Source: Synechococcus sp. HK05 (GTDB lineage: Bacteria > Cyanobacteriota > Cyanobacteriia > PCC-6307 > Cyanobiaceae). Taken from it: DNA of 37,004 nucleotides. Positions 7,829-17,085 of this stretch are shown one piece after another; position 1 is the stretch's first letter, and every line of letters begins with the position of its first letter. The DNA is taken from contig NZ_JAHRXJ010000003.1 of NCBI RefSeq assembly GCF_019104765.1, positions 1 to 37,004 of the forward strand. The letters run 5' to 3'. Below the pieces are notes generated by a model, which saw only the letters and a program-made list of their open reading frames with translations, was not told the origin of the DNA and did no database searches. A program made the position numbers and the translations under genes.

Positions 7829-9475
7829 GTGGTTCAGCTGCCCTCCAACTGGGATGTGATCGTGGTGGGCGGGGGCGCCGCAGGGCTGATGGCGGCCCTG
7901 GAGCTGCCGGCGGAGCTGCGGGTGCTGCTGCTCAGCAAAGACCATGCCCCCCGCTCTTCCAGCCGCTGGGCCCAGGGGGGCATCGCGGCCGTCACCAATG
8001 CCGACGACAGCTTCACCAGCCATCGCGACGACACCCTGAACGCCGGAGGCGGCCTGTGTGATCCACCCGCGGTGGAGCTGCTGGTGCGGGAGGCCCCAGC
8101 CTGCGTGGAGAGGCTGCTGGAACTGGGGATGGACTTCGATCGCCATCACGGCACACTGAGCACAACCCTGGAGGCAGCCCACAGCCACAGGCGCGTGCTG
8201 CACGCCCAGGACCGCACCGGTGGCGCCCTGGTGGATGCCCTGGAACGCCGGGTGCTGCAGCGCCCGGGGCTGGTGCGCCTGCAGGGGGCCCTGGCCCTGC
8301 AGCTCTGGATCGATGCCGGCCGCTGCTGCGGCCTGCAGATGCTGCATGCGGGCAGCCTGCGCTGGCTGCAGGCCGGGGCCGTGGTGCTGGCCACCGGCGG
8401 CGGCGGCCACCTCTACGCGAACACCACCAACCCATCCCAGGCCAGCGGCGACGGCATCGCCATGGCCTGGCAGGCCGGAGCGGCAATCCGCGATCTGGAG
8501 TTTGTGCAGTTCCACCCCACGGCGCTGATGCTGCCGGGGGCGCCCCACTTCCTGATCTCAGAGGCGGTGCGCGGAGAGGGGGCACGCCTGATCGATGGCC
8601 ATGGCGCCAGTCCGGTGAGCCATCTCCCCCAAGGCGACCTGGCCCCGCGGGATGCGGTGAGCCGCGCCCTGGTGCAGTGCATGCGCGAGCAACACCTGGA
8701 GCATGTATGGCTGGATCTGCGTCCGGTGGGCCGGGCCCGGCTTGAGCAGCAGTTCCCCACGATCCTCGGGCGATGCCGGGAACTGGGCCTCGAGCCCACC
8801 AGCAGCCCCATCCCGGTCGCACCGGCGGCCCACTACTGGATGGGCGGCGTGCGCACCAACGCAACCGCTGCCACCACCGTGGAGGGGCTCTACGCCGTGG
8901 GGGAGGCCGCCAGCACCGGCGTGCATGGGGCCAATCGCCTGGCCAGCAATTCCCTGATGGAGTGCCTGGTGTTTGCCCGTCAGCTGCGGCAGCTCGACTG
9001 TGCGCCAGCGCGTGCTCCACAACCCGCCACAGAGCAACCCCTCAGCGGCCTACCGGTGCCCACCGGCGAGCAATTCCGGCAAGTGGAGCGCAGCCTCGGC
9101 GAGCTGCGCCAGCTCTGCTGGCAGGTGGCGGGCGTGGAACGACAGGGCCATGCACTGCGGGAGGGCTTGCGTCGGATCCCGGCCCTGCGCGAACCGATCC
9201 AAGGCGACCCTTGGCTCCGGGCTTCGGCGGCGTTACCGCAGACCCGAACCTGCGCGCTAGGCACCACAGCCAGCGCCTGGATCAGCCGTGCGCACGACCT
9301 GCAGCAACGGCTGGTGGTGACCCAACTCCTCCTGGAGGCGGCCCTGTTTCGACAGGAGAGCCGGGGGGGGCATTTTCGGGTGGATGCCCCATCAGCCCAG
9401 CCGTTCTGGCAAAGACACACGCTGCAGCAACGCCATCAGCCGATTCACACCGAGGCCGTGGCCCCGCTCAGTTGA
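7829..9475 (+). CDS. nadB: L-aspartate oxidase
   Basis: NadB is a flavoenzyme that oxidises L-aspartate to iminoaspartate, the first step of de novo NAD synthesis, feeding NadA. The dinucleotide-binding motif VIVVGGGAAGL is at residues 10-20 and SSSRWAQGGIAA at 43-54. The active-site region FVQFHPTAL and the later AAHYWMGGVRTN are intact, followed by the helical C-terminal domain. The length of 548 residues is typical. The start is GTG, only 25 bp beyond the psbU terminator, so it needs terminator read-through or a promoter within the psbU 3' end. Its last 8 bp overlap the convergent VKOR gene. Confidence 0.96.
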   Translation: MVQLPSNWDVIVVGGGAAGLMAALELPAELRVLLLSKDHAPRSSSRWAQGGIAAVTNADDSFTSHRDDTLNAGGGLCDPPAVELLVREAPACVERLLELGMDFDRHHGTLSTTLEAAHSHRRVLHAQDRTGGALVDALERRVLQRPGLVRLQGALALQLWIDAGRCCGLQMLHAGSLRWLQAGAVVLATGGGGHLYANTTNPSQASGDGIAMAWQAGAAIRDLEFVQFHPTALMLPGAPHFLISEAVRGEGARLIDGHGASPVSHLPQGDLAPRDAVSRALVQCMREQHLEHVWLDLRPVGRARLEQQFPTILGRCRELGLEPTSSPIPVAPAAHYWMGGVRTNATAATTVEGLYAVGEAASTGVHGANRLASNSLMECLVFARQLRQLDCAPARAPQPATEQPLSGLPVPTGEQFRQVERSLGELRQLCWQVAGVERQGHALREGLRRIPALREPIQGDPWLRASAALPQTRTCALGTTASAWISRAHDLQQRLVVTQLLLEAALFRQESRGGHFRVDAPSAQPFWQRHTLQQRHQPIHTEAVAPLS

Positions 9476-10409
9476 GCGCAGGGCCCTTGTAGCCGATCAG
9501 TTCAGCCAACTTGAGCAGCGGCTTCACACCGGAATCGAGGGAACCGTTGATTTCCCAGGTGGGGTAACCCTCAATCTTCTTGGCCTCACACAGCTCCTTC
9601 TGGCTGTTGCGGCCATCGGGGGCACACTCGATCACCGTGAGCTTTTCAGTGGCTTCCCGGCCGAACAGTTCCTTCTGGTCGTGGCAGTGAGGGCACCAGT
9701 AGGCGGTATACATCTTGGCCCCCTTGGCCGTGAGCTGCTCGGCCAGGGCGATGGTGGCAGCCGTGCTCTCGGCGCGCACAGGCGGGGCCACACCCTTGCC
9801 GGTCTCCAGCGCAGGCTGCCCCACGGAGGCCGCCCAGCCCAGCCCGATCACCCCCACCACCAGGGCGGTGATCAAGCCACGGAACAGCAGCTGGCCGCGA
9901 TCCTCCCAGTCGCCCCCAAACAGGCTGAGCACCAGCAAACCGGTGCTGAGGGCCGCCGAGAGGATGCAGAAGGGGCAGCAATCGCGGATGGCAAAGGCCA
10001 TCACCCCGATCAGCACAGCGCTGAACACCGTCATCCCGGTACCGAGCAGGGCCATCCCCCACCAGCTCGGTTGCGCCAGCCTCTGCCGGGCCTCTCCCTG
10101 CAGCACCAGCGGCACCACGGCCATCAGCAACATGGCGGCGTAGGCCAAAAAGCCAAACAGTGACAGGGGCTGGCCAAACAGGCTTCCCCAATCACTGGAG
10201 AGCACCTTCTCGCAGCCGTTGCAGCCGAAAAAGCCCTTGCTGCTGCAGCTCAGCGACGGCAGCACGCCCCACGCTTTCAAGGTGATCGAGCCGGTATCGA
10301 TCACACCGATGGTGGCCAGCACGGCCATCACCACCCGGATCCATTTGCTGCCGGAGTCGCCGCGGCGCCGCTGGCCGGCTAGGCGCTCGCTGAGGCGAGA
10401 GGAGGTCAC
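9468..10409 (-). CDS. Vitamin K epoxide reductase-thioredoxin fusion (bacterial VKOR)
   Basis: This is a membrane oxidoreductase that makes disulfides in exported proteins using quinone, the cyanobacterial counterpart of DsbB fused to a DsbA-like domain. The first ~200 residues are a VKOR domain of about five helices with loop cysteines C55, C63 and C66 and the active-site CPFC at 145-148. A carboxyl-terminal thioredoxin-like domain has WCPHC (CPHC at 239-242) and two further cysteines, C262 and C274. The length of 313 residues matches the Synechococcus fusion form. The start is GTG. It is divergent from rimO and overlaps nadB tail to tail. Confidence 0.95.
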   Translation of the reverse strand: MTSSRLSERLAGQRRRGDSGSKWIRVVMAVLATIGVIDTGSITLKAWGVLPSLSCSSKGFFGCNGCEKVLSSDWGSLFGQPLSLFGFLAYAAMLLMAVVPLVLQGEARQRLAQPSWWGMALLGTGMTVFSAVLIGVMAFAIRDCCPFCILSAALSTGLLVLSLFGGDWEDRGQLLFRGLITALVVGVIGLGWAASVGQPALETGKGVAPPVRAESTAATIALAEQLTAKGAKMYTAYWCPHCHDQKELFGREATEKLTVIECAPDGRNSQKELCEAKKIEGYPTWEINGSLDSGVKPLLKLAELIGYKGPALN

Positions 10410-10429
10410 TCAGGAGAACTCACTGCTGG

Positions 10430-10454
10430 GCTGATTGTGGCAGGCACAATCGGC
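10430..10454. promoter_or_regulatory. Dyad in the VKOR/rimO divergent region
   Basis: GCTGATTGTG (10430-10439) and CACAATCGGC (10445-10454) form an inverted repeat pairing at 9 of 10 positions with a 5-base spacer. It lies in the 108-bp gap between two divergent genes and has no T-run, so it looks more like a protein-binding site than a terminator. No regulator is identified. Confidence 0.35.
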
Positions 10455-10517
10455 ATGAGGTGAAGCTGATCGGTAGGGTTGGGGATTGGCCAGCGCGCGG
10501 CCCCTACCTTCAATCCG

Positions 10518-11930
10518 ATGAGCCAAAGCACCGCGGCATCCACGGCGGCCCCATCCAGCAAACCCACCGTGGCTTTCGCCCATCTGGGCTGCGAAAAAAA
10601 CCGGGTGGACACCGAGCACATGCTCGGTTTGCTGGCCCAGGCCGGCTACGGCGTGAGCGCTGATGAAACCGACGCCAACGTGGTGGTGGTGAACACCTGC
10701 AGCTTCATCCAAGACGCCCGCGAGGAATCGGTGCGCACCCTGGTGGAGCTGGCCGAACAGGGCAAGGAGCTGATCATTGCCGGCTGCCTGGCCCAGCACT
10801 TTCAAGACGAATTGCTCGAAAGCCTTCCTGAGGCCAAAGCAATCGTGGGAACCGGCGACTACCAGCACATCGTGAGTGTGCTGGAGCGGGTGGAAGCCGG
10901 CGAGCGGGTGAAGCAGGTGAGCGCCAATCCCACCTTCGTGGCGGATGAGCACCTGCCCCGCTACCGCACCACCAGCGAAGCGGTGGCTTATTTGAAGGTG
11001 GCCGAAGGCTGCGACTACCGCTGCGCCTTCTGCATCATTCCGCACCTGCGCGGCGATCAACGCTCCCGCACGATCGAGAGCATCGTGGCTGAAGCCCAGC
11101 AGCTGGCAGCCCAGGGGGTGAAGGAACTGGTGCTGATCAGCCAGATCACCACCAACTACGGCCTCGACCTAGCCGGCAAACCGCAGCTGGCGGAGCTGCT
11201 GCGGGCCCTGGGCGAAGTGGAGATCCCCTGGATCCGCGTGCATTACGCCTATCCCACCGGTCTCACCGAAGCGGTGCTCGAGGCCTACCGCGACGTGCCA
11301 AACGTGCTGCCCTACCTCGATCTGCCGCTGCAACACAGCCATCCGGAGGTGCTGCGGGCGATGAACCGCCCCTGGCAGGCGGATGTGACCGGTGGCGTGT
11401 TGCGCCGCATCCGTGAGCAGCTGCCCGATGCGGTGCTGCGCACCACCTTCATCGTGGGCTTCCCCGGGGAAACCGAGGAGCACTTCCAGCATCTGCTCGA
11501 TTTCGTGGCCGAGCAGCGCTTTGATCACGTGGGCGTGTTCACCTTCTCGCCAGAAGAAGGCACCCCCGCCGCTGATCTGCCGAACCAGGTGCCCGCCGAG
11601 GTGGCAGCCGAGCGCAAAGACCGCCTGATGGCGCTGCAACAACCGATCGCCGCCGAGCGCAACGCGGCCTGGGTGGGCCGGATCGTGGATGTGCTGATCG
11701 AACAAGAGAACCCCAGCAGCGGCGAGATGATCGGCCGCTGCGCCCGCTTTGCCCCGGAGGTGGACGGCGAGGTACGGGTGCTGCCGGGAGAAGGCGGTCT
11801 CTGCGCCGCACCGGGCACGATGGTGCCGGTGCGCATCACCGCTGCTGACACCTACGACCTGATCGGTGAGGTGGTGGGAGCCCGGGCGATGGTGAGCGAT
11901 GCGCTCGCCGCCCTGCAGGCAGAGGCTTGA
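10518..11930 (+). CDS. rimO: Ribosomal protein S12 methylthiotransferase
   Basis: RimO is a radical SAM enzyme with two 4Fe-4S clusters that adds a methylthio group to the conserved aspartate of ribosomal protein S12. The MTTase-domain cysteines are C25 (LGCEKNRVD), C61 (VNTCSF) and C90 (IAGC). The radical SAM cluster is C165-x3-C169-x2-C172 ([13 protein letters not shown]), and LRGDQRSR follows. A TRAM domain closes the protein. From the ATG at 10518 the length is 470 residues. A TTG at 10479 is in frame, but the extra residues look non-conserved. The stop overlaps the TTG start of the next gene. Confidence 0.96.
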   Translation: MSQSTAASTAAPSSKPTVAFAHLGCEKNRVDTEHMLGLLAQAGYGVSADETDANVVVVNTCSFIQDAREESVRTLVELAEQGKELIIAGCLAQHFQDELLESLPEAKAIVGTGDYQHIVSVLERVEAGERVKQVSANPTFVADEHLPRYRTTSEAVAYLKVAEGCDYRCAFCIIPHLRGDQRSRTIESIVAEAQQLAAQGVKELVLISQITTNYGLDLAGKPQLAELLRALGEVEIPWIRVHYAYPTGLTEAVLEAYRDVPNVLPYLDLPLQHSHPEVLRAMNRPWQADVTGGVLRRIREQLPDAVLRTTFIVGFPGETEEHFQHLLDFVAEQRFDHVGVFTFSPEEGTPAADLPNQVPAEVAAERKDRLMALQQPIAAERNAAWVGRIVDVLIEQENPSSGEMIGRCARFAPEVDGEVRVLPGEGGLCAAPGTMVPVRITAADTYDLIGEVVGARAMVSDALAALQAEA

Positions 11931-13168
11931 GCCTGATCGCACAGGCCGGACGGATCCGCCGGCAGCTCACCCGCCACCAGCGCACCACATTTCTGTTGGC
12001 ATCGGGATTGAGCACCGCCGGCTCCTTTGCCGGGCTCACCGCCAAAGGCTGGCTGCTGATGGAGGGATCGGGCAATCCGTTCCTGCTGGCTGCGAATTTC
12101 GCGCTGCTCACCCTGCCCACGCTGCTGGTGAGCGGGCCAGCCGGCGTGCTCACCGATCGGCTGGGCAGCGAGCGGGTGTTGATCCGGGCCCAGTGGGCGC
12201 TGCTGCTCGCTGCAGTGCTGGGAGCTATTGCGATTCCGATCAGCAGCGGCGGCCAGCAGGATGCGCTGCTGCTGCTGAGCACGCTGGGGGTGGGGGTGGC
12301 CAGCACCTATGAGCTCACCGCACGCAACAAATACGTGGCGTTGCTTGTGGATGAGCCGGAGCAGCTGGGGCCCTATCTGGCCAGTTTTTCGGTGATCTTC
12401 AACGTGGGCAAGCTGGTGGGTCCGCCGATCGGCGGCCTGCTGCTGGCCGCCACCGGCCCCACCCTGGCCCTCAGCCTCGACGCGGCCACCTACCTGTTGC
12501 CGATCGCCACCTTGCTCTGGCTCATGGCGCCGTACCGCGACCGGGAACGGCGCAGTCAACGCGGCAGTGAGGCCAGCCTGGCCACCGCCTGGCGCGACTG
12601 CGGCCCCGCCCTGCGCCATGTGTTGGTGTTTTGCGGCCTGGCTTGTTTGGTGGGCTTCTTCCATCCCGGCCTGGCCCCGCTGATGGCCCTCAAGCTGCTC
12701 GGCCCCAGCCCGGTGGCCCTGGGGTTGTTCACCAGCGTGATCGCCTGCGGCAGCATTAGCGCCGGCGTGGTGCTGCAACGCAATGCCCAGGCCCTGAGCC
12801 GGCGCCCAGGCCTCCTCCTCGGCGGCAGCACGGTGATCACCGCCCTCGGTCAGCTGGGTCTGGGCCTGCCGGCTCCGCAGCAATGGGACCTCGCCATGGC
12901 CTTTCTGATCGGCGCCGGTACCGCTTCCCTTCTGGCGGGCACCAACTTGATCATCCAGGTGCACGCTCCCCAGGTGATTCGCGGGCGCATGGCCGGCCTG
13001 GGACAGATTGCGTTTTTGGGGGGCGGAGGCCTCAGCGGGCTGATCGCTGCCGGCCTCACCGTGTGGCTTCCCGGAGGGCTATGGAGCTGCTTTGCCCTGC
13101 TGGGAAGCCTCGGTGCAGCGCTAGGCGTTGTGGAGCTGCTGCGTCAGGGGCGCACCCGCCTGGCCTGA
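11927..13168 (+). CDS. MFS transporter, EntS/MFS_3-like exporter
   Basis: This 413-residue membrane protein has about 12 hydrophobic segments. The loop [17 protein letters not shown] after helix 2 matches the MFS signature G-x3-D-R-x-G, and [10 protein letters not shown] after helix 4 is typical of the EntS-like MFS_3 group. Its substrate is unknown. The start is TTG within TTGA, overlapping the rimO stop by 4 bp, so it should be translationally coupled to rimO. Confidence 0.88.
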   Translation: MSLIAQAGRIRRQLTRHQRTTFLLASGLSTAGSFAGLTAKGWLLMEGSGNPFLLAANFALLTLPTLLVSGPAGVLTDRLGSERVLIRAQWALLLAAVLGAIAIPISSGGQQDALLLLSTLGVGVASTYELTARNKYVALLVDEPEQLGPYLASFSVIFNVGKLVGPPIGGLLLAATGPTLALSLDAATYLLPIATLLWLMAPYRDRERRSQRGSEASLATAWRDCGPALRHVLVFCGLACLVGFFHPGLAPLMALKLLGPSPVALGLFTSVIACGSISAGVVLQRNAQALSRRPGLLLGGSTVITALGQLGLGLPAPQQWDLAMAFLIGAGTASLLAGTNLIIQVHAPQVIRGRMAGLGQIAFLGGGGLSGLIAAGLTVWLPGGLWSCFALLGSLGAALGVVELLRQGRTRLA

Positions 13169-13174
13169 CGCCGC

Positions 13175-13267
13175 TCAGATCAGCTTGACGCCGCGCAGCA
13201 CGAAAGAAATCGCCGCTGCAGCCACCAGGCCGCCGCCCACCAGGGCGAGATAAATCACAGGACCCAT
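13175..13267 (-). CDS. petL: Cytochrome b6-f complex subunit PetL (probable)
   Basis: This 30-residue single-helix peptide begins MGPVIYLAL, continues with a glycine/alanine-rich hydrophobic segment, and ends VLRGVKLI. The length, single transmembrane helix and terminal (R)-x-(V/I)-KLI match cyanobacterial PetL, a small peripheral helix that stabilises the cytochrome b6f dimer. The ATG at 13267 and the TGA at 13175 lie in an otherwise gene-free gap between the MFS gene and the radical SAM gene. Another single-helix b6f or photosystem subunit cannot be fully excluded. Confidence 0.72.
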   Translation of the reverse strand: MGPVIYLALVGGGLVAAAAISFVLRGVKLI

Positions 13268-13295
13268 CGCTGGATGTGTTGGGAAAGTCACAGCC

Positions 13296-13304
13296 ATTAC
13301 AGCA
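13296..13304 (-). promoter_or_regulatory. Candidate extended -10 promoter of petL
   Basis: On the minus strand TGCTGTAAT reads as an extended -10 (TGn plus TGTAAT, one mismatch to TATAAT). It is about 28 bases upstream of the petL ATG. I see no matching -35, as is usual for extended -10 promoters. Confidence 0.35.
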
Positions 13305-13348
13305 GAACCCCACTGCTACCTGGCGCCCCGCCTAGGGTTGTGGCTAAC

Positions 13349-13399
13349 CACCTTCGGTGAAGCCCGTTCGGGCACGCCGTAGCTCTGATCCATCGGATC
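13349..13399 (+). promoter_or_regulatory. Three small hairpins in the leader of the radical SAM gene
   Basis: The leader contains three consecutive short dyads: CACC-TTC-GGTG (13349-13359), GCCCG-TT-CGGGC (13362-13373) and GATCC-ATC-GGATC (13387-13399). The last ends 13 bases before the ATG. No T-run follows any of them. They could give the mRNA leader a defined fold, but I do not recognise a known riboswitch class. Confidence 0.3.
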
Positions 13400-13412
13400 G
13401 CTGAATCGCGGC

Positions 13413-15026
13413 ATGCGCACACTGCTGATCTACCCGGAGTTCCCCAAGACCTTCTGGAGCTACGAGAAGATCCTGGAGCTGGTGAACCGCAAGGTGCTCC
13501 TCCCGCCCCTGGGGATGGTGACGGTGGCCGCGCTGCTGCCGCAGCACTGGGAGATGAAGCTGGTGGATCGCAATGTGCGTGAAGTCACCGAAGCCGAGTG
13601 GGACTGGGCCCAGCTGGTGGTGATCTCCGGAATGATCGTGCAGAAGGCCGACATGGCCGTGCAGATCGCCCGGGCCAAGGAGCGGGGCCTCCCTGTGGCC
13701 GTGGGCGGCCCGTTTGCGAGCTCCACCCCGGATGCGCCCGAGCTGGAACTGGCCGATTTCAAGGTGCTCGATGAGGGTGAAATCACCCTGCCGATGTTCA
13801 TCGAAGCAATCGAGCGTGGCGAGTCCGGCGGACGCTTCTCCGCCAATGGCGACAAACCGGATGTGACCGGCACGCCGATCCCCCGCTTCGATCTGCTCGA
13901 GCTCGATGCCTACGACTCGATGAGCGTGCAGTTCTCCCGGGGCTGCCCGTTTCAGTGCGAGTTCTGCGACATCATCGTGCTCTACGGGCGCAAGCCACGC
14001 ACCAAAACGCCCGAGCAGCTGGTGGCTGAGCTGCAGTATCTCTACGACCTGGGTTGGCGCCGCGCCATCTTCCTGGTGGACGACAACTTCATCGGCAACA
14101 AACGCAACGCCAAGCTGCTGTTACCGGCCATCAAGGAGTGGCAGATCGAACGGGGCTATCCCTTCAGCTTCACCACGGAAGCATCAGTTGATCTCGCCTC
14201 AGATGAGGAGATGATGCGGATGATGGCTGAAGCCCGCTTTGAAGCGGTGTTCCTTGGGATCGAAACACCGGATGAAGCGAGCCTCTCGGTGGCGGGCAAG
14301 CACCAAAACACCCGTAGCTCCCTCGAGGAATCCGTAGACCGGATCACCAGCTACGGCATCCGCGTGATGGCCGGCTTCATCATCGGCTTCGATGGCGAAA
14401 AGACCGGTGCGGGCGATCGCATCGTGCGCTTCGTGAGCCAAACCGGCATTCCCGCCGCGATGATGGGCATGCTGCAGGCACTGCCCAACACCGGCCTCTG
14501 GCATCGCCTGGAGAAGGAAGGTCGGCTGATTCAGGAGAAGGCTGACGCCAAGGGCGTGAACCAAACCAACCTGCTCAACTTCGTGCCCACCCGGCCGATC
14601 CGCGATATCGCCAACGAATACGTGGACGCCTTCTGCCGGCTGTATGAGCCCAACGCCTACATCGATCGGGTGACGCACTACTACGCCAACAAGGTGGGTG
14701 CGCCCCGCTGGAAGGCCTTCTTTAAGCCGGAAAACTCCGACAAACCGGTGCTCCCACCGATGAGCGACGTGAAAGCCTTGGCCACGGTGCTCTGGCGGCA
14801 AGGCTTCAAGCGCAACACACGCTTCCGCTTCTGGCGCTCTCTGGCACGGGTGGCACGCCGCAACCCCGCCAGCTTCGAGCAGTACGTGGTGACGCTCGCC
14901 CACAACGAGCATTTCCAGGAATACCGGGCAGTTGTGACCCGAGAAATTCAGGAGCAGCTGGCCTGCTTGCCGCCAGAGCCTCCCTCAACACCCGCTTCAC
15001 CCGCCCGCGAACTGCAGCCGGTTTAA
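13413..15026 (+). CDS. Cobalamin-binding-domain radical SAM protein (DUF4070-type)
   Basis: This 537-residue protein has an amino-terminal Rossmann-like B12-binding-type domain (about 1-150, with VGGPFAS near 98-104). A radical SAM core follows with C178-x3-C182-x2-C185 (RGCPFQCEFC), and the C-terminal extension is of the DUF4070 type. The B12 domain lacks the base-off DxHxxG motif, which is common in this branch. The reaction is unknown. The hopanoid methylase HpnP shares this architecture, but the motifs do not prove that function and no hopanoid genes are nearby. The leader contains small hairpins. Confidence 0.85.
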   Translation: MRTLLIYPEFPKTFWSYEKILELVNRKVLLPPLGMVTVAALLPQHWEMKLVDRNVREVTEAEWDWAQLVVISGMIVQKADMAVQIARAKERGLPVAVGGPFASSTPDAPELELADFKVLDEGEITLPMFIEAIERGESGGRFSANGDKPDVTGTPIPRFDLLELDAYDSMSVQFSRGCPFQCEFCDIIVLYGRKPRTKTPEQLVAELQYLYDLGWRRAIFLVDDNFIGNKRNAKLLLPAIKEWQIERGYPFSFTTEASVDLASDEEMMRMMAEARFEAVFLGIETPDEASLSVAGKHQNTRSSLEESVDRITSYGIRVMAGFIIGFDGEKTGAGDRIVRFVSQTGIPAAMMGMLQALPNTGLWHRLEKEGRLIQEKADAKGVNQTNLLNFVPTRPIRDIANEYVDAFCRLYEPNAYIDRVTHYYANKVGAPRWKAFFKPENSDKPVLPPMSDVKALATVLWRQGFKRNTRFRFWRSLARVARRNPASFEQYVVTLAHNEHFQEYRAVVTREIQEQLACLPPEPPSTPASPARELQPV

Positions 15027-15033
15027 TCAGGCT

Positions 15034-15420
15034 CTAATCCTGGGTGTAGGGGCTGCCCTCCTCCAGGCAACGCTCGGCTTTCTGAAGCTCCCGGCCCAAA
15101 TAGAGGGCGTGATCGAGGCAGCTGATCGGATGGGGACCAGCGCCCTCGGTGAGGGCCATGCCCAGTTCCTTGGCGGAGCGGCCGCGGTACACCTTCAACG
15201 GTTCGCGCGGGCCTGCGCCGCGGCAGCTGATCACCTCGCCGGTGTCGGGGTCGGTGGCGAGGCCCCGTTCATCGATGCCATTGCCGTAGTGCTCGGCGAT
15301 CAACTCACCGGCTTGCGGATCGAGCTTGATCAGGAAATAGCCGGCCGGATCCAGGGCGATGAAACGCTGCGAGAGACGCTCATCGAGGCTGCGGCGCTGC
15401 TCCACTGAAAAGCTCGTCAT
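15034..15420 (-). CDS. DUF4346 family protein
   Basis: This 128-residue soluble protein matches the cyanobacterial DUF4346 pattern: AGYFLIKLDPQAGELIAEHY near residues 26-45, DPDTGEVI, VYRGRSAKELG, then LDHALYLGRELQKAE near the end. Its function is not established. It lies 9 bp downstream of the FemAB-like gene on the same strand, probably in one transcript, and is convergent with the radical SAM gene with only a 7-bp gap. Confidence 0.82.
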   Translation of the reverse strand: MTSFSVEQRRSLDERLSQRFIALDPAGYFLIKLDPQAGELIAEHYGNGIDERGLATDPDTGEVISCRGAGPREPLKVYRGRSAKELGMALTEGAGPHPISCLDHALYLGRELQKAERCLEEGSPYTQD

Positions 15421-15429
15421 GGGCGGATG

Positions 15430-16614
15430 TTACGCAGCCGTGCCCAGCAGATCTGCAGCCCGGGCCTTGAAGGGGAGCTCGGCATTGATCGCCTCGATCT
15501 CGTCGAGCTGCTCAGCATTGGCCTCCGGCAGCCAGCGCCGCACGATCGCCTCAAAACGCGGGTGATACCAGCGATGCAAGGAGGCATGGGGGCGGGCCAG
15601 AAAACCGCGGCGGCGTTTGTGGCTGCCGCCGGCGCCGGGGTCGAACTGCTGGATGCCGCGGCTGATCGCCCATTCGATCGGTGCGTAGTAACACACCTCG
15701 AAATGGAGGTTGTCGATCTCCTCATCACTGCCCCAGTAGCGGCCCCAGAGCTGCTGCTGGCTGTGCACACACAGCGACATCGCCACCGGCTGCTCCGGAT
15801 CACCGCGATGGGCACTGAACAGCACCAGGTGCTGACGCAGCGCCGCGGCGGCGTGATCGAAGAAGGCTTCCGTGAGGTACTTGCTACCCCAAGGGCCCCA
15901 GCGGGCGCAGTGCTGCTCATAAAAGCCATGCATGCGGCTCAGCAGCGCGGGGGTGATCGCCTCTCCCACCATGGGAGTGACCTGCAAGCCAGCAGCCTGA
16001 ACCGCCTTGCGTTCGCGTTTGATGTTGCGGCGCTGGTTGGCGTTGAAACTGCTGAGGTAGGCCTCGAAATCGGCGTAGCCCTGGTTGCTCCACAGGCTCT
16101 GCTGATTCAGCCAGGTGGCACAGCCCGCTGCCTCGGCCAAGGGCTGCCAGGCCGGATCCACATAGAGGAAATTGCAGCTGAAGATCTGGTGCTCGCGGCA
16201 GAACACATCGATCAGCTCGAGCATCAACGGGGTGAGGGCGGCGGCGTCTTCGCCAGGGGCCGTGAAAAAGCGATAGCCCACCACCGGGCTCACCGGGCTC
16301 ATGCCGAGCAGCTTGGGGTAGTAGCGCTGGCCCAGCTGCGCCGCCAGCTGCGCAAACGACTGATCAAAGACAAATTCGCCGTAGCTATGGCCCTTGAGAT
16401 AGAGCGGGGCCACCGCCAACAGGCGCTCACCCTCCCAGATCCCAAGATGGCAGGGCTGCCAGCCCTGACGCGGCACCACACTTCCACTGCTCTCCAGCCC
16501 CACCAGCCACGACCAGGAGTAAAAGGGGAGGGCTTCCGCCGAAACCAGGGCATGCCATTGCGCCTCGGGGATCTCCGCCAGGGAGCGATGCCAGCGGGCG
16601 GTGAGCTCTGCCAT
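15430..16614 (-). CDS. FemAB-like (GNAT-fold) protein, peptidoglycan biosynthesis/recognition family
   Basis: This 394-residue protein belongs to the FemAB-like DUF482 (PF04339) group, predicted acyl- or aminoacyl-transferases of the GNAT fold. Seen in the sequence are SWSWLVGLE near residues 34-42, the basic NANQRRNIKRERK at 191-203, WGRYWG, and the late FDPGAGGSHKRRRGF block typical of the family. Its substrate in cyanobacteria is unknown, and a role in cell-envelope or peptide modification is inference. The ATG at 16614 is chosen over the TTG directly before it. Confidence 0.85.
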   Translation of the reverse strand: MAELTARWHRSLAEIPEAQWHALVSAEALPFYSWSWLVGLESSGSVVPRQGWQPCHLGIWEGERLLAVAPLYLKGHSYGEFVFDQSFAQLAAQLGQRYYPKLLGMSPVSPVVGYRFFTAPGEDAAALTPLMLELIDVFCREHQIFSCNFLYVDPAWQPLAEAAGCATWLNQQSLWSNQGYADFEAYLSSFNANQRRNIKRERKAVQAAGLQVTPMVGEAITPALLSRMHGFYEQHCARWGPWGSKYLTEAFFDHAAAALRQHLVLFSAHRGDPEQPVAMSLCVHSQQQLWGRYWGSDEEIDNLHFEVCYYAPIEWAISRGIQQFDPGAGGSHKRRRGFLARPHASLHRWYHPRFEAIVRRWLPEANAEQLDEIEAINAELPFKARAADLLGTAA

Positions 16615-16680
16615 CAACCCTGGGCGGCACGGCGCAATGGGCTCGCCAAGCTAGGCGCTGCACGGCTATCGGCGGCGTTG

Positions 16681-17085
16681 ATGGGCTTGGGCCTGATCAG
16701 CGGCACCACACCGGCCGCGCAAGCCGGACTGTTGGGGCCCCTGCTCAACCTGATGCGGCCCCAGCTCGAAGTGCGGATCACCTCGGCCTGTCAGCAATGG
16801 GCTAGCGGTGGCGACCGGAACCTGGAGGCGCGGATGGCACCCCCCTGCCGGGCCCTGGCCGGCCCCACCAGCCGCTGCCTGATCGAAGAAACCGAGCGCA
16901 GCGGCCGCAGCTTTGGGGTGATGACCGAGCTGCTCGCTGGGCGCTTCGGCGACGACAGCGAGGTGGTGGTGAAGCGCTGCGCCGGGCGCCTGCTGGGCCT
17001 CCCGGCCGACAGCTTCATGGAGGTGCCCATCCGCGACCTCGCCCGGCGCTTCAAAGATGCAGCGGCCCCGGCCCTCAATCCCTAA
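16681..17085 (+). CDS. Small exported cysteine-containing protein, unknown function
   Basis: The 134-residue product has a short signal-like start (GLGLISGTTPAAQAG) and a helical, charged mature part with four cysteines (C37, C56, C66, C100). Motifs I recall from uncharacterised picocyanobacterial proteins are PTSRCLIEETERSGRSFGV and GRFGDDSEVVVKRC. The signal peptide from the ATG is short and lacks a positive n-region, so a TTG at 16678 or a start further upstream is possible. Its last 11 bp overlap the convergent RibD_C gene. The even cysteine number suggests two disulfides in the periplasm or lumen (inference). Confidence 0.68.
   Translation: MGLGLISGTTPAAQAGLLGPLLNLMRPQLEVRITSACQQWASGGDRNLEARMAPPCRALAGPTSRCLIEETERSGRSFGVMTELLAGRFGDDSEVVVKRCAGRLLGLPADSFMEVPIRDLARRFKDAAAPALNP

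Noticed and set aside
8013-9020. Arg/Pro-rich open frame opposite nadB
   Set aside because: It shows low-complexity GC-rich antisense translation while nadB is intact on the other strand.
13413-15026. Assignment of the radical SAM gene as hopanoid methylase HpnP
   Set aside because: The architecture is shared by many cobalamin-type radical SAM enzymes and there are no squalene-hopene genes in the window, so only the family level is supported.
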